Source: Legionellales bacterium (GTDB lineage Bacteria > Pseudomonadota > Gammaproteobacteria > WLWR01). From it: a stretch of DNA of 10,605 bases. The notes under the pieces are model-generated. The model was not told the origin of the DNA. It made no database searches and saw only the letters and a list, made by a program, of their open reading frames with translations. Of the stretch, positions 5,991 to 10,605 are shown one piece after another. Made by a program: the position numbers and the translations under genes. The stretch lies in NCBI GenBank assembly GCA_012103495.1, contig WLWR01000037.1, positions 1 to 10,605 of the forward strand, given 5' to 3'. Position 1 is the stretch's first letter. The number at the start of each line of letters is the position of its first letter.

Positions 5991-7478
5991 ATGGAAACTA
6001 AAATGGCCACGCTGTATGATTTACTATGTCATACAGCACAGATCACCCCATATAACCAAGCCATTGCTTTAAATTCTTTTTTACAACGTGATCAATTAAT
6101 TCATAAATCTTTGGCTGAACGATTAACCGCGGGCATTCAAATATTATTGCAATGGATTGCTCGTGATTCATATACCATCGAGTGTATGGATAATTATTTA
6201 ATTGACTATTACATTACTCGTGTTGATGAATTGATCAGCCAACAATTGGATGACATATTGCATCATCCTCAGTTGCAAGCGGTTGAATCATTATGGCGTA
6301 GTCTGCATTATTTAGTCGAGCGGCAGGATCCACATGCTAATACTAAAGTAGAAATATTAGACGTTACCCAACAACAATTAGCGGATGATTTTGCAGAAGT
6401 TGGTGACTTAACTCAGTCAGGTTTGTATCAACAAATTTATACCGGTGAATATGACATGCCGGGGGGAGAGCCGTTCGCAGCATTAGTAACCCCTTTTCAA
6501 TTTACAGCCAGTCACACGGACGTGACACTACTAACCCAGTTGGCGGAAATTTCAGCGACAGCTCATTGTCCACTGTTGGCTAACGTTGGCGCTGAATTTT
6601 TTAATAAAACTGATTTTGAGCAAGTGATGCAAATTGAAAATTTCAATCACTATTTAGAGCGTGCAGAATACATTGGTTGGAATGCCTTTCGTCAGTTAGA
6701 AGCTGCACGCTATGTGGGTCTGGCATTGCCCCGATTGTTAATGCGTCTGCCCTATGATGCTCAAAATTATCGAGGTAATTTTATTTATCAAGAGCAAGTT
6801 CATGGAGATACCCAGCATTATTTATGGGGAGCCGCTAGTTTTGCTATGGCAGTTAACTTGTTACAAAGTTTCTTTGAATATGGTTGGTGCGTCAATATTC
6901 GTGGCCCAGATTCTGGTGGAAAAATTGATCGCTTACTATTGCATCATTATGATGTGGGTCAGGGATTACAAACTAAAATTCCAGCTGAAGTATTGATTTC
7001 CGAAACACAAGAATTGTGTTTGGCCGAATTAGGATTAATGCCTTTAAGTTATTATAAAAACAGTGATTTTGCTTGTTTTTTTTCGGCAAACTCATTACAA
7101 AAACCACAGCTATTCACAACACCAGAAGCCACTGCTAATAGTCGTATCAATGCTAAGTTACCCTATGTTTTACTGACTTGCCGATTAGCACATTATTTAA
7201 AAGTTTTGCAGCGAGAGCAAATTGGTTCAAACATCAGTCGTACAGAGTTAGAGGAACAACTCAATCAATGGCTGCAAACCTTGGTAACACAAATGAACAA
7301 CCCCAGTGCTGAATTGGCTGCGAAACACCCTTTGCGTGAAGGGTATGTTGAAGTAACCGCATCTGAAGATAATCCAGGGTTTTATCGAGTTAATTTATAT
7401 GCCAAACCTCATTTTCAAATTGAAGGTTTGGATGTCAAATTATCTTTGGTTGCAAAGTTACCCAATAGCAAACATTAA
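5991..7478 (+). CDS. tssC: Type VI secretion sheath large subunit TssC (VipB)
   Basis: TssC forms the bulk of the T6SS contractile sheath together with TssB. The 495-residue length matches the family. Visible blocks are the N-terminal helical region, LQAVESLWRSLHYLV (95-109), LALPRLLMRLPYDAQNY (244-260), the YLWGAASFAMAVNLL stretch (277-291), YGWCVNIRGPDSGGKID (297-313), KIPAEVLISETQELCLAE (329-346), ATANSRINAKLPYVLL (380-395), CRLAHYLKVLQREQIG (397-412), and the C-terminal sheath core AKPHFQIEGLDVKLSLVAKL (471-490). The ATG at 5991 follows a modest AGGGA site; a second ATG at 6003 would shorten the product by four residues and cannot be excluded. It lies 38 bp after tssB and 20 bp before hcp. 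No residue change that would argue against function is apparent. Confidence 0.97.
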   Translation: METKMATLYDLLCHTAQITPYNQAIALNSFLQRDQLIHKSLAERLTAGIQILLQWIARDSYTIECMDNYLIDYYITRVDELISQQLDDILHHPQLQAVESLWRSLHYLVERQDPHANTKVEILDVTQQQLADDFAEVGDLTQSGLYQQIYTGEYDMPGGEPFAALVTPFQFTASHTDVTLLTQLAEISATAHCPLLANVGAEFFNKTDFEQVMQIENFNHYLERAEYIGWNAFRQLEAARYVGLALPRLLMRLPYDAQNYRGNFIYQEQVHGDTQHYLWGAASFAMAVNLLQSFFEYGWCVNIRGPDSGGKIDRLLLHHYDVGQGLQTKIPAEVLISETQELCLAELGLMPLSYYKNSDFACFFSANSLQKPQLFTTPEATANSRINAKLPYVLLTCRLAHYLKVLQREQIGSNISRTELEEQLNQWLQTLVTQMNNPSAELAAKHPLREGYVEVTASEDNPGFYRVNLYAKPHFQIEGLDVKLSLVAKLPNSKH

Positions 7479-7486
7479 TCTTAATC

Positions 7487-7493
7487 AGGAGGA
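7487..7493 (+). promoter_or_regulatory. Ribosome binding site of hcp
   Basis: CAGGAGG lies about 6 nt before the ATG at 7499 within the 20-bp gap after tssC. It fits the high expression that the tube protein needs. Confidence 0.65.
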
Positions 7494-7498
7494 ATCCA

Positions 7499-7978
7499 AT
7501 GGCCAATCCCGTATATTTAGAATTAACAGGCAACAATGGCAACATTGCTGGCGATGTGTCAGTAGAAGGCCGTGACGGCACAATTGAAATTTTTTCTTTA
7601 TCACACCCTGTTACCATTCCTGTGAATGAGCAAACGGGAGTGAATACCGGTACCCGACGGCACAAGCCGTTGATATTACAAAAAAATGTTGATCGATCCA
7701 GCACTTATTTATTTAGCGCTGCTTGTACAGGAGAAGCTCTGCCCAAAGGTGTTTTGCGTTTCTATCGAATTAATATCAAAGGGGAAGAAGAGCATTACTA
7801 CACTATTTTAATGGAACAAGTCAAAGTGGTTGACTATCAATTGATTGTTCCAGAAACACAAGAAATAAAGAATGATCAATTAGGGCATCGTGAACAATTT
7901 GCTTTACGCTATACCAAAATCACGCATCAATATGTGGATGGTAATTTGGAAGCCAGCGATGAGTGGGATAAACGATAA
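7499..7978 (+). CDS. hcp: Type VI secretion tube protein Hcp (TssD)
   Basis: Hcp forms hexameric rings that stack into the inner tube inside the TssBC sheath; it is secreted and can carry small effectors in its lumen. The 159 residues match the usual 150-170. Typical blocks are VYLELTGNNGNIAGDVSVEG (5-24), TIEIFSLSHPV (28-38), the extended loop GVNTGTRRHKPLILQKNVDR (47-66), where family members have a G-x-R-x-H-x-P pattern, LRFYRINIKGEEEHYYTI (86-103), and the C-terminal EQFALRYTKITHQYV (132-146). There is no extra C-terminal effector domain. Its stop overlaps the tssF start by one base (TAATG at 7976-7980), indicating translational coupling. Other T6SS loci often place tssE between hcp and tssF; that gene is missing here. 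Confidence 0.95.
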   Translation: MANPVYLELTGNNGNIAGDVSVEGRDGTIEIFSLSHPVTIPVNEQTGVNTGTRRHKPLILQKNVDRSSTYLFSAACTGEALPKGVLRFYRINIKGEEEHYYTILMEQVKVVDYQLIVPETQEIKNDQLGHREQFALRYTKITHQYVDGNLEASDEWDKR

Positions 7979-9651
7979 TGCTTAGTCTTCATGATTATCA
8001 TGCTCAAGAATTGGCAGCATTGCGCCAAGCGGGGTATGACTTTGCCAAGTTAACATCAGATCATAAATCCACACAAAATCCAGCCATCGATGTACCGTGG
8101 AATGAACAGCTATTACAAGGGTGTGCTTGGCTCACGGCAAGGATCAAACAACAATTTGATGGCTATCAAATGAATTGGCAGGAGCAAATGCTGAGATATG
8201 TAATGCCGGATGCTTTACAACCATTACCTGCCATGACGATTGCACATTGGCATGATCCTCAACATCGACTCAGTGAAACAATGACGGTTGTGGCTGGTAC
8301 AGAAGTTACAAGTGCTGTTGATTCAGTGACAGTGGCTCAAGTTTGGCAAACCACACAAACCATGCTGTTACATCCATTGCACGTATCCAAATGTCAATAT
8401 CAAGGAAATGATCCAGACAAGCCAGTGATTGAGCTTGAATTAACTCTCAACTCTCAAGCAACTTTTGATCAATTAATTTGCTCGGAGTTGGTGTTTTATC
8501 TCAATGCAGATTTGCATTTGGCACGTCAATTGTATTATTTGTTATTGCATCCGGCTACTCGAGTAATTGTTTGTTATGGTACAAACAAGCAAAAGTCATT
8601 TTTTGGGAATCCATTTTGTGCACATTGGGTGAAGCCAGATCAACAAAATCGTGATTACCTCAGCAGTGATGCACATCAGTGGCTGCGCTGGTATTTTTGT
8701 TTCCCTCAACAATTTCTGTGGGTTCGATTGACTCAATTGGATGAATTATTTAGAGCAAATGATTTGTATCAATGGCACTTGAAAATTTACTTGCCAGAGG
8801 ATTGCCCTCTCGCTTCACAGATTGATTATCAAACGCTATTAATGCATTGCGTTCCTCTAATCAATCTGCGGCAACAAATATTAGATCCGATTCGGTTGAG
8901 ACCGGAGATCACTAATTACCCTTTGCCAATGAATTCCAGACAGGAAGAGATGTATCGAGTGACACAAGTGGTTGGCTATCGTCGGCAACAACATGAAGCT
9001 ATTGAAATTCCATTGTTTCATTGTTTACAGCCTTTGGCAGAGGATGCAATTTGTTATCGAATTACCCGAGAAGCAATGGTGGGTAAAACATCGGAATATG
9101 TATTGGTAGTGGATGGGGAAGAACAAAAGACATTGGACTACTTAATTGTTACATTATCGTCATGTGCAAACACAGCTATTCAGCCAGTTGATTTGTTCAC
9201 CTGGAAACAAGTTGGTCAATTGACAGATATGTTTCAAGTGAAACCTCTGGTACAACCCAGTTCATTTCAATCAGTGATTCCACCTGCTAAGTTGCTGCCA
9301 TTATTGATTCAATGCTTACAACATGGACGCTTCACCAGTGATTTTTTGCATAGAGAAATTCAACAGTATGCTCAATGGGTTTCATTCACTGATCAACAAA
9401 AATTAACAGCTATGAAAACGATACAGTTGAAGTCGTTTCACCAATTGTGTCAAGGGATGATTCGGCAAGGGAATGAATTGTACATCGAGCTGGATGAGCA
9501 TGCGTTTGTAGATCGTGCGGAAGTTTTTTTATGGGGTTCGGTATTTAATCAATTCTGTCAATCAATTCATCCTATGGATCGACTGTTGACATCAAAGTGG
9601 ATGTTGCTACCTAGCCAGCAAACTTTGATTTGGACATCGGATGATGCTTGA
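7978..9651 (+). CDS. tssF: Type VI secretion baseplate protein TssF
   Basis: TssF with TssG and TssK forms the wedge of the T6SS baseplate, on which tube and sheath polymerise. The 557-residue protein begins with the family signature YHAQELAALRQAGYDFAK (7-24), followed by the helical WLTARIKQQFDGYQ (51-64) and LQPLPAMTIAHW (80-91). In the middle lies the CVPLINLRQQIL block (291-302), where homologues read C-T-P-V-I-N-L-F. Further on are TLDYLIVTLSSCAN (385-398), LYIELDEHAFVDRAEVFLWG (501-520), and a shortened C-terminal end. It is slightly shorter than the roughly 580-620 residues common in the family. Start and stop overlap both neighbours (1 nt with hcp, 11 nt with tssG), a sign of tight coupling. 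Divergence is high, but order and motifs agree. Confidence 0.92.
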   Translation: MLSLHDYHAQELAALRQAGYDFAKLTSDHKSTQNPAIDVPWNEQLLQGCAWLTARIKQQFDGYQMNWQEQMLRYVMPDALQPLPAMTIAHWHDPQHRLSETMTVVAGTEVTSAVDSVTVAQVWQTTQTMLLHPLHVSKCQYQGNDPDKPVIELELTLNSQATFDQLICSELVFYLNADLHLARQLYYLLLHPATRVIVCYGTNKQKSFFGNPFCAHWVKPDQQNRDYLSSDAHQWLRWYFCFPQQFLWVRLTQLDELFRANDLYQWHLKIYLPEDCPLASQIDYQTLLMHCVPLINLRQQILDPIRLRPEITNYPLPMNSRQEEMYRVTQVVGYRRQQHEAIEIPLFHCLQPLAEDAICYRITREAMVGKTSEYVLVVDGEEQKTLDYLIVTLSSCANTAIQPVDLFTWKQVGQLTDMFQVKPLVQPSSFQSVIPPAKLLPLLIQCLQHGRFTSDFLHREIQQYAQWVSFTDQQKLTAMKTIQLKSFHQLCQGMIRQGNELYIELDEHAFVDRAEVFLWGSVFNQFCQSIHPMDRLLTSKWMLLPSQQTLIWTSDDA

Positions 9652-10366
9652 TATTCCTTTGCATTACTATCAATTATTACATCGATTATATCGAATGCAG
9701 GAAAAGGTATTGATCCAAGCCAATTCCCGGTTGACCTTTCCAACACAAGATATTGCCAGGTTGCAACAGCAAGCAAATAATAATGTATTAACTGTTAATT
9801 TTTTAGGATTGATGGGGGTTGATGCACCGATTGTTATGCATTCAGAAAATTTAATTTGCCAAATTTATCAACAAGCCGTCAGTCATCGCTGCTATGAATT
9901 ATACTATTTAGCTTGGCGTTGTACGCATCCAGTATTACCAGCAACCACACCTTATAACATGCAATCTATTTTTGCTGCGGGTTGGTTTAATCAAGCGCAA
10001 TGGCAGTATGGATTAAAGCAATTATTAGCAGAATATCCCTATCAAGTATTAACACATCGTCCATGCTGGCGCCGTGTTCTTGCCAAGTCATGTGTGCTGT
10101 CATCGTGCAAATTAGGACACAATGCCATGTTAGGAGAGTTCATGGTGCACATGGAACCGGTCATTATGATCGTAGTTGGACCACTTAATTTATTGCAACT
10201 AAGTCAGTGGCTAAAACAAGCTCGGAGACAAACCATTGATCGACGAGTATTTGCTGACCATCACCAACCCCACGATACTTTAATTGTTTGGCAGTGTCAT
10301 CAACAGCACATGCCAATTGGCAGTGAGCGTCGATTGGGGATCGATACAATTTATTTGGGATTTTAG
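9641..10366 (+). CDS. tssG: Type VI secretion baseplate protein TssG, short form
   Basis: TssG joins two copies of TssF in the T6SS baseplate wedge and contacts TssK. The 241-residue product is clearly shorter than the roughly 300-350 residues usual for the family; much of the N-terminal domain that normally holds a FxFFQAVRLLE-like helix is reduced. Remaining signatures are VLTVNFLGLMGVDAPI (49-64, the family F-x-G-L-x-G-P-x-G-x-L-P region, here without the usual proline), CKLGHNAMLGEF (156-167), GPLNLLQLSQWL (180-191), and the C-terminal RLGIDTIYLG (231-240), which matches the usual LGxxTWLG ending. Start ATGs at 9641 and 9644 both overlap tssF; either is possible. Because the C-terminal pattern is complete, the shortness is at the N-terminus and not from a broken 3' end. 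Confidence 0.87.
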   Translation: MMLDIPLHYYQLLHRLYRMQEKVLIQANSRLTFPTQDIARLQQQANNNVLTVNFLGLMGVDAPIVMHSENLICQIYQQAVSHRCYELYYLAWRCTHPVLPATTPYNMQSIFAAGWFNQAQWQYGLKQLLAEYPYQVLTHRPCWRRVLAKSCVLSSCKLGHNAMLGEFMVHMEPVIMIVVGPLNLLQLSQWLKQARRQTIDRRVFADHHQPHDTLIVWQCHQQHMPIGSERRLGIDTIYLGF

Positions 10367-10383
10367 CTATTTTCCACCGGTGA

Positions 10384-10605
10384 CTAGTCCTGCGGTTTTT
10401 TTCAATCAAAACGCCGCAATCTTTAAAATACCACTAGAGACAACAAGCCAACCGTGAGTAGGGTTCGTATCTTCAAATGAAATGGCTATACCCATCGCAC
10501 TTGAAGATGCGAATTTTAAGCGTGCATTGGACGGCATCTTGCGACGTTTTTCATGAAAAAAATCCTCGAATTAGCTCGGCTAGTCCTGCGGTTTTTTTCA
10601 ATCAA
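10384..10605. repeat. Nested palindromic repeat array with 26-bp direct repeat
   Basis: This gene-free stretch after tssG holds several ordered repeats. A 26-base sequence beginning CTAGTCCTGCGG and running through T7 occurs identically at 10384-10409 and 10580-10605, 196 bp apart, and reaches the window edge. Between the copies, 10396-10422 and 10536-10562 are inverted copies of each other (about 20 of 27 positions), and 10464-10513 is a further palindrome with 22-bp arms (18 of 22 matching) around CTATAC. The part 10487-10519 is the dispersed repeat also found at 863-895. The arrangement reads as two units head to head, with a third starting at the right edge. The first T-tract may end T6SS transcription, but its stem is imperfect. 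Confidence 0.75.

Noticed and set aside
10370..10402. Rho-independent terminator after tssG
   Set aside because: A T7 tract follows a possible CCACCGG/CCTGCGG stem, but two of seven pairs fail. The same T-tract recurs at 10592 as part of the repeat, so I report it only as a possibility there.
10547..10560. Perfect 14-bp palindrome TTTTTCATGAAAAA as an operator
   Set aside because: It lies within the larger palindromic repeat and has no gene start near it, so a regulator site is not supported.
10384..10605. CRISPR array
   Set aside because: Only two identical 26-bp copies with 170 bp between them, and the interval is itself palindromic; spacer size and regularity do not fit.

Overview
The window looks like chromosomal DNA of an AT-rich gammaproteobacterium, possibly host-associated. 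The grounds are the pairing of a 6S RNA gene with ygfA (a typical gammaproteobacterial arrangement), TrmL and PdxH proteins that resemble the E. coli ones closely, and an ankyrin-repeat protein of the kind common in intracellular or symbiotic lineages. Genus cannot be fixed from the sequence; a Legionellales-like or other endosymbiotic gammaproteobacterium is an inference.

Layout. (1) 1-591, minus: 5-formyltetrahydrofolate cyclo-ligase, cut by the left edge. (2) About 686-854, minus: a strong 6S RNA candidate just upstream of it, with a TATAAT box at 859-864. (3) 986-2368, plus: an ankyrin-repeat protein of unknown function, bracketed by inverted copies of a roughly 22-33 bp repeat end (863-895 and 2545-2566). 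(4) 2581-4005, minus: a two-gene unit, pip-like then trmL, read from a recognisable promoter at 4039-4067. The pip product has lost the catalytic Ser and Asp and is probably a pseudoenzyme. (5) 4148-5367, plus: a conserved protein of unknown function and pdxH. (6) 5455-10366, plus: a tight type VI secretion block, tssB-tssC-hcp-tssF-tssG, with no tssE at its usual place. (7) 10384-10605: nested palindromes and a 26-bp direct repeat that runs to the right edge, belonging to the same repeat family as the copies around the ankyrin gene.

How the genes work together. TssB and TssC form the contractile sheath, Hcp the inner tube, and TssF/TssG the baseplate wedge. This is therefore the sheath, tube and baseplate part of a T6SS; the membrane complex (TssJLM), TssK, TssA, VgrG, ClpV and TssE are not in the window. 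The metabolic and RNA genes (ygfA, trmL, pdxH) are housekeeping functions. The points most worth a second look are the dead proline iminopeptidase, the ankyrin gene lying between inverted repeat ends that touch the 6S RNA promoter, and the palindromic repeat array after the T6SS block.
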